A stretch of DNA of 64,000 nucleotides from JADJPG01 sp964491875 (GCA_964491875.1 CAZBIC010000007.1:1-64000); one strand, 5' to 3'. Shown: positions 42,027-52,220, counted from the first letter of the stretch. Notes: generated from the sequence alone by a model not told the origin. Numbers and translations: made by a program.

Positions 42027-45000
42027 ATGAAGACACGCATTTTCGTACTGGCGGTCTGTCTGGGATTCCTCAGCCAACTTCCACTTCGAGCCGCCAGCGG
42101 GATTTCCGGCCCCCTCCAATTGACCCTCCAGAGCAACGACCTCAAGTCTGTGACGTGGCCGCGTGCGTTGATTCCCGCGCTGGAGACAAATACGCTCTCC
42201 GTCGGCACGACCGTGGACAACTTCTCGGATGTAAATCCCGCCGGGATCGTCATCACAACCAACGGCTACTCTCTGCAATTCACCAACTCGCAGCCCAGTC
42301 TGTATTTCAAACTTCTTCAGGCCCAGATGAGCAGCAATGCGCTGCTCACCGCCAACGTGCTGAACCGGCTCGCCTACGGCCCGACGCCGGATGAACTCGA
42401 ACGCGTCGCCGCCATCGGGCCGCAAGCTTACATTGAAGAACAACTTGCGCCGGAGACCGTCATCACCCTGCCGGATAACTACATCTCGGTGACCACCAAT
42501 GGCGTCAGCGCCGCGCTGGAAACCAATTGGACGACGTTGACTGTCACCGGCCAGGTCTCGGCCACCACGTTGTATGTCTACCTCACCGGTGCCGGCAGCG
42601 CCTTCATCGATGATCTCTCGCTCAGCCTGATCTACACGAACATCTCCTACGTAACGAACGGCACCGAGATCACCACCAACTACACGACGTATCTCGGACC
42701 GAACGTCGTTCAAAACGGCGATTTTGAACAATCGATCACCAACGGTTGGACGCGCACGGCAGACTTCGCCAACTCCACGGTTGTCGCCGCCCCTGTGGCT
42801 TCCGGTTCAGGCGCGCTTCAGATCGTCGCCACTGCTCCCGGTGCCGGAAACAACGACGCCATTATTCAGGCGAACATTCCGGGATTAACGAATGGTTACC
42901 GCTGCGTCCTCACGTTCAGCTACCTGCCGAGACCGAATTCCGGGAACGCTCGAATCAACATTCGTCTTTCCAACGGCGGCGGCACTCTCGCATCCGACGT
43001 CAATCCTCCTCCGCAGCCCCAATGGTACTACGCCACCGTCACCGGCGTCGCCAGCGGCAACCCGCAGTTCTACTTCTTCCTCAACGGCGCCGGCGAAGTC
43101 TACATCGACGACGCGAAGATCGTCGCAGGACTGATTCCGGAAGTCGGACCCAATCTCCTTCGCAATGGCGATTTCGAGGATCCTGTGCTGACCAATGACT
43201 GGAGTGTGACCGCGGACTTCGCCAATTCCACCATCAGCACCACACGATCCTTCTCCGGAAACGGAAGCCTGCGACTGCGCGCCACGGCGGGAGGATCGGG
43301 CGGCGGCGATTCCGTCTTCCAAAGCAACATCGCCGGACTCGCAGCGGGCCAGACCTACACGCTCAGCTTCTGGTATACGCTTCCATCCCAGAGCCGCGTC
43401 CTGACCGCGCGCCTCTCCGGAAGCGCCACCGTGGGCTTGCTCCGCACGGATGTTCCTTTCGGAAGTTTGCCAGGATTGAAGGGATTGCTCAACAGCTTCG
43501 CTCATCCGAGCCCGGACACCGGCACCTTCACCGCCCGCAGCCTTGGCGGCGGCAACCTAAGTGACTTGCGCGCTTGGTACATCCTCAACGCCATCGGATC
43601 GCCTCGTCAACTGCTCGAAGTCCTCACGCAGTTCCTGGAAAACCACTTCGTCACGGAACACGCCAAGAGCTACGACTACTTCGACCGTTACTACAACGAC
43701 AGCACCGTCGAGGAAGCCATTGCCACCGAGTGGGAATATCGCGAGATCACCGGCTGGCGAAACGCGTTGCTCAATCCGAACTGCACCTTCTACGACCTGC
43801 TGAAAGTCCACGCCGAAAGCCCGGCTCAGATCGTCTATCTCGACACCGTGGAAAGCCGCGGCGACGGCACACGCGTCGCCAACGAGAACTACGCCCGCGA
43901 ACTCTTCGAGCTCTACTGCATGGGCGTCGACAACGGCTACGATCAGCTCGACATCACCGCCATGTCCCGCGCGTGGACGGGCTGGACGGTGAATCAGGTC
44001 GACCGCGAGAACATCAACAACCCCTTCGCGCCCGTCACCCAAACCTACGGTCTCTACCCGGCGACCAGCGGCAGCGGCATCTCCAATCGCGTGGGCGTAT
44101 GGACCTTCAGCTACAACACCAACTGGCACGGCACCAACCGCGCCCCAATCTTGTCGACCTGGCACATCAACGCCAGCCGCACAAATCTCGTCCCGATCGG
44201 GCCAAAAACCTACGCGCCTCGACTAGGCGCGCCGTGGGCCGGACGCCCTTACCAAATCCGGTTGCCCCGCCGCACCGGCAATGCGGGAATTCAAGACGGC
44301 TACGACGTCATCGCCAGCCTCTCGACCAACATCTACACCGCGGAATATCTCAGCATCAAACTCTGCCGACTCTTCATCCACGACGAGTTCCCGAATCCCA
44401 CCACCACTGTCGACCTGCCGGAATACGCCTACTACGACTACGCGAATCCGAATCGCAGCGCCGAGGCCGAACTCATCCGCCAGTGCATTGTCGCGTGGGA
44501 TACTCCGGGACCGGACGGTCGCAAGGGCCACATCCGCTCCGTCCTTCGCACTATCTTCGACTCCGAACTCTTCCGCGGCCACGCGGGTTCCTTGCAGAAG
44601 GTCAAGACACCGGTCGAATTCGCCGTGAGCGCCATCCGCGCGCTGCGATCGGCGAACCCGAACGGAAGCTTCACCGCCAACACCGACGGCTACTCCATCT
44701 CCGGCCGCAGCCGGACCTCCAGTTCCTCACCCCTCGTGCGCATGGGCAACATGAAGCTCTTCGACCGCGACGCGCCCGATGGTTATCCCGAGGCCGGCGC
44801 GCCGTGGATTAGCGGCGGCACCCTCGCGGAACGCATCCGGTTCATCCAGACCATGCTCATGACCAACAACTCGCCAGCCAAGGCCGACAACATCTCCGGC
44901 GGCAACTTCAACGTCGCCGACCCGGTCGCCTTGTTGAAAAAGAAGCTTCCCTCCAGCAGCTGGAACAACGCCGGACTCGTGGCCGATTACTTCCTCTCCA

Positions 45001-45194
45001 TTCTCTTCCCCGGCGAAGGCAAGGCGAACCTCGACCTCTATCGCGGGAACGCCATCAACTTCCTCAACACGTCCGATAATGGAACCTCCGTCTCCCTCTT
45101 TTCCAACCTGAACAACACGACGACGCCATACGATACCCGCGTGCGCGCCATGGTCGCCATGCTGATGACCCTGCAACGTTTCCAGGAACAATAA
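42027..45194 (+). CDS. DUF1800 protein split by carbohydrate-binding-like inserts (cassette 1)
   Basis: 1055 residues from ATG 42027 (MKTRIFVLAVCLGFLSQL, signal peptide); ATG 42006 is an alternative. After an N-terminal beta module, DUF1800 begins TANVLNRLAYGPTPDELERVAAIG and is interrupted by about 365 residues. The insert holds two tandem jelly-roll units (NVVQNGDFEQ..., NLLRNGDFED...), each preceded by a G-(A/S)-(G/A)-(E/S)-(V/A)-(Y/F)-IDD strand. DUF1800 then resumes (LRAWYILNAIGSPRQLLEVLTQFLENHF) with NCTFYDLLKVHAESPAQIVYLD, NENYARELFELYCMGVDNGY and HASGG-type C-terminal motifs. DUF1800 proteins have no assigned biochemistry; in this phylum they almost always precede a DUF1501 gene, here 11 nt downstream. 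Confidence 0.93.
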   Translation: MKTRIFVLAVCLGFLSQLPLRAASGISGPLQLTLQSNDLKSVTWPRALIPALETNTLSVGTTVDNFSDVNPAGIVITTNGYSLQFTNSQPSLYFKLLQAQMSSNALLTANVLNRLAYGPTPDELERVAAIGPQAYIEEQLAPETVITLPDNYISVTTNGVSAALETNWTTLTVTGQVSATTLYVYLTGAGSAFIDDLSLSLIYTNISYVTNGTEITTNYTTYLGPNVVQNGDFEQSITNGWTRTADFANSTVVAAPVASGSGALQIVATAPGAGNNDAIIQANIPGLTNGYRCVLTFSYLPRPNSGNARINIRLSNGGGTLASDVNPPPQPQWYYATVTGVASGNPQFYFFLNGAGEVYIDDAKIVAGLIPEVGPNLLRNGDFEDPVLTNDWSVTADFANSTISTTRSFSGNGSLRLRATAGGSGGGDSVFQSNIAGLAAGQTYTLSFWYTLPSQSRVLTARLSGSATVGLLRTDVPFGSLPGLKGLLNSFAHPSPDTGTFTARSLGGGNLSDLRAWYILNAIGSPRQLLEVLTQFLENHFVTEHAKSYDYFDRYYNDSTVEEAIATEWEYREITGWRNALLNPNCTFYDLLKVHAESPAQIVYLDTVESRGDGTRVANENYARELFELYCMGVDNGYDQLDITAMSRAWTGWTVNQVDRENINNPFAPVTQTYGLYPATSGSGISNRVGVWTFSYNTNWHGTNRAPILSTWHINASRTNLVPIGPKTYAPRLGAPWAGRPYQIRLPRRTGNAGIQDGYDVIASLSTNIYTAEYLSIKLCRLFIHDEFPNPTTTVDLPEYAYYDYANPNRSAEAELIRQCIVAWDTPGPDGRKGHIRSVLRTIFDSELFRGHAGSLQKVKTPVEFAVSAIRALRSANPNGSFTANTDGYSISGRSRTSSSSPLVRMGNMKLFDRDAPDGYPEAGAPWISGGTLAERIRFIQTMLMTNNSPAKADNISGGNFNVADPVALLKKKLPSSSWNNAGLVADYFLSILFPGEGKANLDLYRGNAINFLNTSDNGTSVSLFSNLNNTTTPYDTRVRAMVAMLMTLQRFQEQ

Positions 45195-45205
45195 GCCTTC
45201 TCGTT

Positions 45206-46909
45206 ATGCAACACCGTCACATCAACGTCCTCTCCCGGCGCCAGTTCCTCGATCGCTCCGCCAAGATCGGCATGGCCGCCGCGCTGGCCAGCCTCACCGA
45301 CATTCCGTTCGCGATGAAACGCGCGCTCGCCTCCGGCGGAATCGGGACGAACGGCAAGAAAGTGCTCTTCATCTGGCTGCGTGGCGCCAACGACGCGCTC
45401 AATTCGGTGATTCCGATCCTCGATCCGCAATACGCCGACAGCCGGCCGACCATCGGGATTCCAAAGGATGGCGCCGACTCGAACTACAGCGCCGTGGGCC
45501 CGTGCTTCGACGCCACCCAATACTCTGATCTCGGCGGCACGCCGCGCACTTCCGCGGACGACACCTACAGCTACGGCAGCGCCATTCCACTGGGCAACGG
45601 CTTCGGCGCGCTGCATCCCGCGCTCAAGTTCCTCGCGCCCGTCTACAACTCCGGCGATCTCGCGCTCGTGCATCGCGTGGCGTATCCGCGGCAATCCCGT
45701 TCACACTTCGACTCCCAGCGTTACTGGGAAAACGGCACGCCGAACAACAACCTCGTCAACGACGGCATCTTCTACCGCACCATCTACCAGTCCGGCCTCG
45801 CCAATACCGCGCCCCTGACCGGCGTCTCCATCCAATCCTCCCTGCCGTTGATCCTGCGCGGTTCCGAGGCTGCGATGACGAACCTCAGCGATCCCACGCG
45901 TTACAACCTGCTCAGCGTTCCCTCTCCCACCGGCGACGTGAAGGCGGACGCTGCGCTCGCGACCACCGGCGGCTATCCGTTCCCGTCCAAGCTCAACCGC
46001 GAACTGCTCAGCCTCCAATACCGGAACCTGCAATCCACTCTCGGTCTTTTTGCGCAGATCGACTTCAGCGAGAACGGCAATACGTTCCGGGACAATGTGA
46101 AGACCGATGGCGACGCGGACTGGCGCCCGGAATCCGCCCCCGGCAGCGACACGCAAGGCTACTACCTGTTCCCCACCAGCAACGTGAAGAACGGCGGCTG
46201 GCGTCGACCCAACGGCACCAACGTCGCCGCGAAATACGTCGTGGATCCCTCCAATTCCACGATGGACTTCTTCAACAAGCTGAAGTCCGCCGCGCTCGTG
46301 CTGAACAAGACCGACGCCATCATCGCGGGCACCGAGATCGGCGGCTTCGACACGCATCGCGGCCAGGGCGGTGTAACGGGGGCGCACGCCAACCTGAACC
46401 GTTCGATTGGCTGGTCCATCTACGCACTGAAAAAGTTCTTCACCCTGTATGCCGATCGTTGCACCTGGGACAATCTCATCGTCGTCACCCTCTCCGAGTT
46501 CGGCCGTACCACGGTGGAGAACGCCGACATCGGCACCGACCACGCCGAAGCCGGCGTCATGTGGGTCGCGGGCGGCGGCGTGAAAGGCTACGAGAGCGGA
46601 GTCCGCAGCGGCGCGTTCAATCTCAACACACCCGGTGAATTTCAAGCGAACAGCCCGCTCAACTGGTTCACAGGCCCAACCAGCACGAGCGCGATGTTCG
46701 GAGTGTCCAACGGCTACCTCAAACGCAATACCGACTACCGCTCCGTCCTCGGCGAGGTCATCCGCAAGCATCTCGGCGCATCGCAATCCCAGCTCAACCA
46801 GATCATTCCCGGCTACGCGGTGCCCACCGAATACCTGCTCAGCGGCGGCACCGTCGCCGATTCCAGCACCGTCAGCACCGCGATCCGTGGCGAAGTGGGC
46901 TTCCTCTAA
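45206..46909 (+). CDS. DUF1501 Tat-exported protein (cassette 1)
   Basis: 567 residues with a twin-arginine signal (LSRRQFLDRSAKIGMAAALASL). The alkaline-phosphatase/sulfatase-like DUF1501 fold shows LFIWLRGANDALNSVIPILD, HRVAYPRQSRSHFDSQRYWENG, AGTEIGGFDTHRGQGG and TLSEFGRTTVENADIGTDHA. The conserved Asp/His set (FDTH, GTDHA) suggests metal binding, but activity is not established for the family. It is 11 nt after the DUF1800 gene, so coupled expression is expected, and 67 nt before a PEP-CTERM protein gene. It is a paralogue of 50641-52194. Confidence 0.94.
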   Translation: MQHRHINVLSRRQFLDRSAKIGMAAALASLTDIPFAMKRALASGGIGTNGKKVLFIWLRGANDALNSVIPILDPQYADSRPTIGIPKDGADSNYSAVGPCFDATQYSDLGGTPRTSADDTYSYGSAIPLGNGFGALHPALKFLAPVYNSGDLALVHRVAYPRQSRSHFDSQRYWENGTPNNNLVNDGIFYRTIYQSGLANTAPLTGVSIQSSLPLILRGSEAAMTNLSDPTRYNLLSVPSPTGDVKADAALATTGGYPFPSKLNRELLSLQYRNLQSTLGLFAQIDFSENGNTFRDNVKTDGDADWRPESAPGSDTQGYYLFPTSNVKNGGWRRPNGTNVAAKYVVDPSNSTMDFFNKLKSAALVLNKTDAIIAGTEIGGFDTHRGQGGVTGAHANLNRSIGWSIYALKKFFTLYADRCTWDNLIVVTLSEFGRTTVENADIGTDHAEAGVMWVAGGGVKGYESGVRSGAFNLNTPGEFQANSPLNWFTGPTSTSAMFGVSNGYLKRNTDYRSVLGEVIRKHLGASQSQLNQIIPGYAVPTEYLLSGGTVADSSTVSTAIRGEVGFL

Positions 46910-46976
46910 ATGAACGCCGCAAGAGCTCCGAAATCCCAGTCGCAATCCGGTCTGAAACCAACTAACCTCCCGCCGT

Positions 46977-47765
46977 ATGTCGTTCCCGAAATGTCGTATC
47001 ATCGGACTGGCGGTCGCCACGGCGATCCTCGCCCACAGCCCCCTTCGCGCTGATGTCATCACCCTGAACCCAAGCGCCGACACCACGCTCATTCAAGTCG
47101 ATCCCAATGCGAATCTCGGCGGCGCTGACTTCTTCAACGCCGGAACCGCCGGCAACGGCAACCGCAACCGAGCGTTGATGGTCTTCTCCCTCTCGGAGTT
47201 CATTCCCGCTGGCGCTACGATCAATAACGTCTCCCTCGTCCTCGACATCGTCCGCCAACCCGCCGTGGACATCGCCCCGGCGCTCTTCAGCCTGCGTCGC
47301 ATGCAAACCTCCTGGAGCGAGGGCGACAAAGTGCCCATCGAAGAAGGCAGCCCCGGCCTCGGCGCGCCCGCGACCGAAGGCGACGCCACGTGGCTCTATC
47401 GCTCCGTCGGCGGCGAAGCGTGGTCTGCGCCCGGCGGACGCGCCGGCGTTGATTTCTCCGGGACTCCCAGTTCCACGGCGTTTGTCTACGGCATAGGCGA
47501 TCCGGTTCAGTTTGAATCCACGCCCCTGCTCACTGCGGATGTCCAGTTCTGGCTCGATAATCCAAGCTCCAACTTCGGCTGGATGCTGATGACCGAGACC
47601 GAGGAGGTCCGCAAATCCGCCCGCAGCTTTGCGTCGCGCGAAGACGCCAACGGCGGCCCCATGCTCATCATCGATTTCACTCCCGTTCCCGAACCGGGCA
47701 CCATCACGCTCGCCGGTCTGCTTGGACTCGGCCTGCTCGTCGCCCGTCGCGTGAGCCGCCGATAG
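46977..47765 (+). CDS. DNRLRE-domain PEP-CTERM protein
   Basis: 262 residues. A signal peptide (ATAILAHSPLRA) is followed by a DNRLRE-type beta domain (DVITLNPSADTTLIQVDPNA, RALMVFSLSEFIPAGATINN, MQTSWSEGDKV). The C-terminal sorting signal is VPEPG followed by a TM (TITLAGLLGLGLLVA) and RRVSRR, the tripartite PEP-CTERM signal that exosortase cleaves. It implies an exosortase/exopolysaccharide system elsewhere in the genome. It sits between the two DUF1800/DUF1501 cassettes in the same orientation. Confidence 0.9.
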   Translation: MSFPKCRIIGLAVATAILAHSPLRADVITLNPSADTTLIQVDPNANLGGADFFNAGTAGNGNRNRALMVFSLSEFIPAGATINNVSLVLDIVRQPAVDIAPALFSLRRMQTSWSEGDKVPIEEGSPGLGAPATEGDATWLYRSVGGEAWSAPGGRAGVDFSGTPSSTAFVYGIGDPVQFESTPLLTADVQFWLDNPSSNFGWMLMTETEEVRKSARSFASREDANGGPMLIIDFTPVPEPGTITLAGLLGLGLLVARRVSRR

Positions 47766-48035
47766 CCGGTTCCCGCCCGGAAGTTCCAACGCAGAAACGC
47801 GGCCGCGATCCCGTTCGCACTCACCCTCCGTTGCTGTCCAAGCCGTCCGCTCCGCTAGGACGGCAGCGGAAATTCCCGTGGCATTGCTACTGCTAATTGC
47901 AGCGCGCAACCCATGAACAACTCTCAGGACAGCTTCGGGCAAAGGACTTTTGCGTCATCCAGTGAATTTTCCGTCCATCCTGAGGAAAACAACCTTGCAA
48001 ACTTCTGTCGGCGCGGAAAAAACTTTTACCGTCGT

Positions 48036-50615
48036 ATGAACTCCCTCTCAGCCATTGGACGGCTGATCTATGTCGCCGTCCTTCCTTCACTGCTCGCGTA
48101 CTCATCATCGGCGCTCGCCGCCGAAGCCGTTCCTGAACCTCCACGCATCACCACCAGTCTCACGACGAATGGCCTGCCGAAGTTGTCTTTCCCGTACCCC
48201 GCCGCGCAGGAATACGCCGTCTTCGGATCGAGTGATCCCGCCGGACCGTTTCTCCCCGTGCAAGGTCGATTGGTCGGCCCGACCTTCACCGTCACCAACG
48301 GCGGGCCCCTCGGATTCTTCCGCGTCGGCGTCACCCCCGTCAGCAGCAACTCCATTTTCACCGCGAACGTCCTCAACCGCCTGACTTACGGGCCCACCCC
48401 GGATGACATCGCGCACATCGCAGCGATCGGACCGGAAGCCTTCATCGAGGAACAACTCGCCGCGGACGCCATCGCGGAAGATCTCAACAGCCAGTCGCCA
48501 ATCACCAATCTCCCGCCCGTCGTCCCGATCCCGAGCAACTGGATTCGGGTCTCCGACAGCGGCACAGCCTCCAACACCAATCTCTTCCTTTACCTCAGCG
48601 CCGCCGGAAATGTGTATGTGGACGACATCCGCCTCGTGCTCGGCACCAATGCTGACTCCGGCGACAATCTCCTCGCCAACGGCGATTTCGAAGATCCCAC
48701 GCTGACGAACGCATGGGGGGTTGGTGCGCTGTTCTCGCGGTCTGTCGTGACCAACAGCCCGACGCCCGGCGGGCTGGCCGCCAGTGGCACGAACTGCCTG
48801 CTCCTGATCAGCACCGGCGCCGGCAGCGGTGGCGGCACCAGCCTTCAGCAGGTGTTCTCGCCCACCAACTTTCCGTCCGGCCAGCGCTTCACCCTCAGCT
48901 ATTCCTACCTCCCCATTTCCAACGTCGGCTCGAACACACTGACCGCCCGTCTCTCCGGCAGCTCAACAATTCAGACGGTTTCCCTCCCCTCCGTCGGCCC
49001 CGCGCCACCGGCGGCGCCCTTTGCCGTCTCGCCGCTCTACGCGAAACTCACCAACGGCACCGTGCCCGTGAACATCGAGAGCACACCCGCCTCCGTAAAT
49101 GTGCTGAACGATCTACGCGCGTATCACATCCGCCGTGCCGTTCAGAGCAAGCGGCAGCTCTATGAAATTCTCGTCCAGTTCTTCGAGAACCATTTCACCA
49201 CCGAATACCTGAAGATCGCCGAGTGGTTCGACAACAACACCGGCAACGCCATCACCAACGGCGCCGTCCGCGACAATCTTGCGCTCGACCTCGAATGGCG
49301 GGAACACGACCTCTTTCGCCGCGCGTTGCTCAATCCGAACTGCACCTTCCACGACCTGCTCAAGATCAGCATCGAAAGCCCTGCGATGATTATTTACCTC
49401 GACACGATCCTGAGCACCCGCAACGCCGCCAACGAAAACTACGCCCGCGAAATCCTGGAACTCCACACCTTCGGCGCCGACAACGGCTACGTGCAGCAGG
49501 ACATCGTGGACCTCGCCAAGATCTGGACCGGCTGGCGCGTCGGAAAGAAATCTCCTGAGAACGAAAACAACCCTCACGCACCGAACGTCTCCAACATCAC
49601 GAACGACTTCGGGCGCTGGGTGCTGCACTTCGCCACGAACTCCCACAACTACACCGCCACCAAACGCCTCTTCACCAACGCCGTCATCGACGCGCGGTTC
49701 GGCGCGGAATTTGGCGCCGGCCAGCCCTACACCTTTATCATCACGAACAACGCCTTTCCCGGCACCAACGGGATGAAGGAGGGCTACCTCGCCGCGGAAC
49801 ATCTCGCCAGCCTCCCCTTCACGGCCGAGTTCATCAGCGTGAAACTTTGCCGCACCTTCGTGCATGAGAACTTCGAGTTCGGCGCCTACAACTACACCGC
49901 GCCGGACCTTTCCCCCGAGGCGCAGCTCATCAAGGAATGCATGACCACCTGGAACACGCCCGCTGCGGACGGTCGGAAGGGCAACATCCGCTCCGTGGTG
50001 CGGACCATCGTCAACTCGGCACTCTTCCGGGGCCACGCCGCCGCGCAGCAGAAGATCAAAACGCCGCTCGAATTCGCCGTCAGCACCGTGCGCGCCCTGC
50101 GAGTGCAGGACACCGACACCAGCAGCTACATCAGCGTCACCGCGGACACCGACGGCTACGGCATCGTCACGCCGCTTAGTCGCATGGGCGGCATGAACCT
50201 CTTCAGCAAGCCCGAGCCGGATGGCTACTCGGAATTCGGCCGCATCTGGATGAGCACCGCAAATCTGGACGAGCGCTGGCGCTTCGCGCACCACTTCCTG
50301 ATGGCGACCGCTTACTCGTTGAAAACCGTGGATGGCACACGGAACAACACGTCGGACCCGGTTAAGCTCATCCGGCTGAAACTCCCCAGCGCCAGCTGGA
50401 ACGATCCCGGCGCCATCGTCGACTTCTTCATCAACCTGCTCTACCTCGGCGAAGGTCCCGCCAACCTCGGCCTCGATCGCGAAGCCGCCATCAACTACCT
50501 CAACACCGCGGATGATGGCACGACACCGTCGCCCTTCAATATCGACACTCACGATGGACGCGTCCGCGGCATGGTCGCCCTGCTCATGTGCCTCCCGCGC
50601 TTCCAGGAACAATAA
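48036..50615 (+). CDS. DUF1800 protein with one carbohydrate-binding-like insert (cassette 2)
   Basis: 859 residues from ATG 48036 (MNSLSAIGRLIYVAVLPSLL, signal peptide); the frame back to 47913 has no signal and is rejected. Its organisation parallels cassette 1: an N-terminal beta module ending GFFRVGV, then TANVLNRLTYGPTPDDIAHIAAIG. An insert with a single jelly-roll (NLLANGDFEDPTLTNAWGVG..., preceded by NVYVDDIRL) is followed by LRAYHIRRAVQSKRQLYEILVQFFENHF and later DUF1800 motifs (NCTFHDLLKISIESPAMIIYLD, NENYAREILELHTFGADNGY). It ends CLPRFQEQ, like cassette 1 (LQRFQEQ). It is 25 nt before its DUF1501 partner. Confidence 0.93.
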   Translation: MNSLSAIGRLIYVAVLPSLLAYSSSALAAEAVPEPPRITTSLTTNGLPKLSFPYPAAQEYAVFGSSDPAGPFLPVQGRLVGPTFTVTNGGPLGFFRVGVTPVSSNSIFTANVLNRLTYGPTPDDIAHIAAIGPEAFIEEQLAADAIAEDLNSQSPITNLPPVVPIPSNWIRVSDSGTASNTNLFLYLSAAGNVYVDDIRLVLGTNADSGDNLLANGDFEDPTLTNAWGVGALFSRSVVTNSPTPGGLAASGTNCLLLISTGAGSGGGTSLQQVFSPTNFPSGQRFTLSYSYLPISNVGSNTLTARLSGSSTIQTVSLPSVGPAPPAAPFAVSPLYAKLTNGTVPVNIESTPASVNVLNDLRAYHIRRAVQSKRQLYEILVQFFENHFTTEYLKIAEWFDNNTGNAITNGAVRDNLALDLEWREHDLFRRALLNPNCTFHDLLKISIESPAMIIYLDTILSTRNAANENYAREILELHTFGADNGYVQQDIVDLAKIWTGWRVGKKSPENENNPHAPNVSNITNDFGRWVLHFATNSHNYTATKRLFTNAVIDARFGAEFGAGQPYTFIITNNAFPGTNGMKEGYLAAEHLASLPFTAEFISVKLCRTFVHENFEFGAYNYTAPDLSPEAQLIKECMTTWNTPAADGRKGNIRSVVRTIVNSALFRGHAAAQQKIKTPLEFAVSTVRALRVQDTDTSSYISVTADTDGYGIVTPLSRMGGMNLFSKPEPDGYSEFGRIWMSTANLDERWRFAHHFLMATAYSLKTVDGTRNNTSDPVKLIRLKLPSASWNDPGAIVDFFINLLYLGEGPANLGLDREAAINYLNTADDGTTPSPFNIDTHDGRVRGMVALLMCLPRFQEQ

Positions 50616-50640
50616 CTCTCACCCAAAAACCATTCGTCTT

Positions 50641-52194
50641 ATGGCAAACGTGATTACCCGCCGTTCGTTCCTCAAGGCCAGCGCCCGCACCTCCGTGGCC
50701 GGCGCACTCGCTTCGATGGTCAACATTCCGCACTTCCTCCAGCGAGCGCTGGCGGATGGCAACATCGGAATCAGTGGCAAGAAACTCCTCTTCATCTTCC
50801 TGCGTGGAGGCAATGACGGTCTCAACAACCTCATCCCCATTCAGGATCCGAGCTACGCGGCAAATCGCGCGCAGATCGGCCTGCCGAAGGATCCCGCCGC
50901 GTTCTACGACGCGGCCACCGGCCAGTGCGACAATCCGGGAATGCTCCAGCCCTACGCCATCCGCACCGGCAACGGCTTCGCCGCATTGAATCCGAACCTC
51001 TACGACCTCGCGCCGCTCTTCAACACCGGCCGCATGGCGCTCATCCATCGCGTCGCCTATCGCAGCCAGTCGCGGTCGCACTTCGATTCGGAAAAGTATT
51101 GGGAAAAAGGCGGTGACGGCACCGCCGCCGGAAAATCCATCGGCACCGGCATGTTCTATCGCGCCATCGTCGAGTCCGGCTGGAACCAAAGCCACCCGCT
51201 CTCCGGCGTTTCCTTCCAGAGCAACCTTCCGCAGAGCCTCCGCGGCGAGCAGCCGATGACGAACCTCAGTTCGATCAATCGCTACAACATCCTCGGCGTT
51301 TCCGGTGCCACCTCGTCCACCAACGGCGTCAACGTGGCCGCCGATCGCCTGAAACTCCTGAACAACATCGACGCCGGGAACGCGTGGCCCTACGCAGCCA
51401 AGGACAATCGTGGGCTGGTGACCGGACTCGGTAACGCCTTCCGCGACACTCTCGACATCTTCCAGGATCCGAGTTTCGCGACGAATGAGTTCTACGACGA
51501 CAACGGCACGACGCGATTGTTCCCCGTCAGCGCCGCCACCAACCAGGCCGGAGTGGACGCCAATGGCTACGAATACTTCCAGAAACTGAAGTCCGCCGCG
51601 CAAGTCCTCGCGAACACCGACGCCGTGATCGCCGGCACCGAGATGGGCGGCTTCGACACCCACACCGCCCAGGTCACCGCCGGCAGCCCGCACCTCGGCG
51701 GCCACGGACGCCTGCTCAAGCGCATCGGTTGGACCTTCCACGCGCTCGCGAAGTTCTTCCAGAACTACAGCCCGAACGTGAAGTGGGAGGACGTCGTGGT
51801 TGTGACCATGTCCGAGTTCGGCCGCACCTCTGCCGAGAACGCCTCCGTCGGCACCGACCACGCCGAAGCCAGTTTGATGTATGTCGCCGGCGGCAGCATC
51901 CGCGGCGGCATTTATGGCTGCAGTCCCACCCAATTGAACGGCGTCAACCAATGGGATCCCGGCGACGGCGGAAAGAACGGTTCGATGTTCCAGGCCAACG
52001 CCAGCGTCGGTTACCTCCGTCGCTGCTTCGATTACCGCTCCATCATGGGCGAGATCATTCGAGATCACCTCGGCGCCACCGATGCTCAGCTCCATCGAAT
52101 CATTCCCGGCTACGCGTCAGAGGCCACAGAACACCTCAAGAACGGCGGCACCATCGGCTCGACCCCCATTATAGGCGAAATCGGTCTGGTCTAA
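50641..52194 (+). CDS. DUF1501 Tat-exported protein (cassette 2)
   Basis: 517 residues from ATG 50641 (MANVITRRSFLKASARTSVA), a twin-arginine signal; the longer frame to 50512 overlaps DUF1800 and is rejected. Motifs match its paralogue: LFIFLRGGNDGLNNLIPIQD, HRVAYRSQSRSHFDSEKYWEKG, AGTEMGGFDTHTAQVTAG, TMSEFGRTSAENASVGTDHAE and MYVAGG. By analogy the DUF1800 and DUF1501 products are exported separately (Sec and Tat) and probably act together in the envelope. A strong terminator follows at 52221-52255. Confidence 0.94.
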   Translation: MANVITRRSFLKASARTSVAGALASMVNIPHFLQRALADGNIGISGKKLLFIFLRGGNDGLNNLIPIQDPSYAANRAQIGLPKDPAAFYDAATGQCDNPGMLQPYAIRTGNGFAALNPNLYDLAPLFNTGRMALIHRVAYRSQSRSHFDSEKYWEKGGDGTAAGKSIGTGMFYRAIVESGWNQSHPLSGVSFQSNLPQSLRGEQPMTNLSSINRYNILGVSGATSSTNGVNVAADRLKLLNNIDAGNAWPYAAKDNRGLVTGLGNAFRDTLDIFQDPSFATNEFYDDNGTTRLFPVSAATNQAGVDANGYEYFQKLKSAAQVLANTDAVIAGTEMGGFDTHTAQVTAGSPHLGGHGRLLKRIGWTFHALAKFFQNYSPNVKWEDVVVVTMSEFGRTSAENASVGTDHAEASLMYVAGGSIRGGIYGCSPTQLNGVNQWDPGDGGKNGSMFQANASVGYLRRCFDYRSIMGEIIRDHLGATDAQLHRIIPGYASEATEHLKNGGTIGSTPIIGEIGLV

Positions 52195-52220
52195 ATCCTG
52201 GCGTCCCAGCGATTCCGCCC

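Noticed and set aside
38000..42260. Alternative longer starts (39963 for PATR, 41971 for the propeller protein, 42006 for DUF1800)
   Set aside because: They place basic or unrelated residues before clean signal peptides that begin at 39864, 41839 and 42027.
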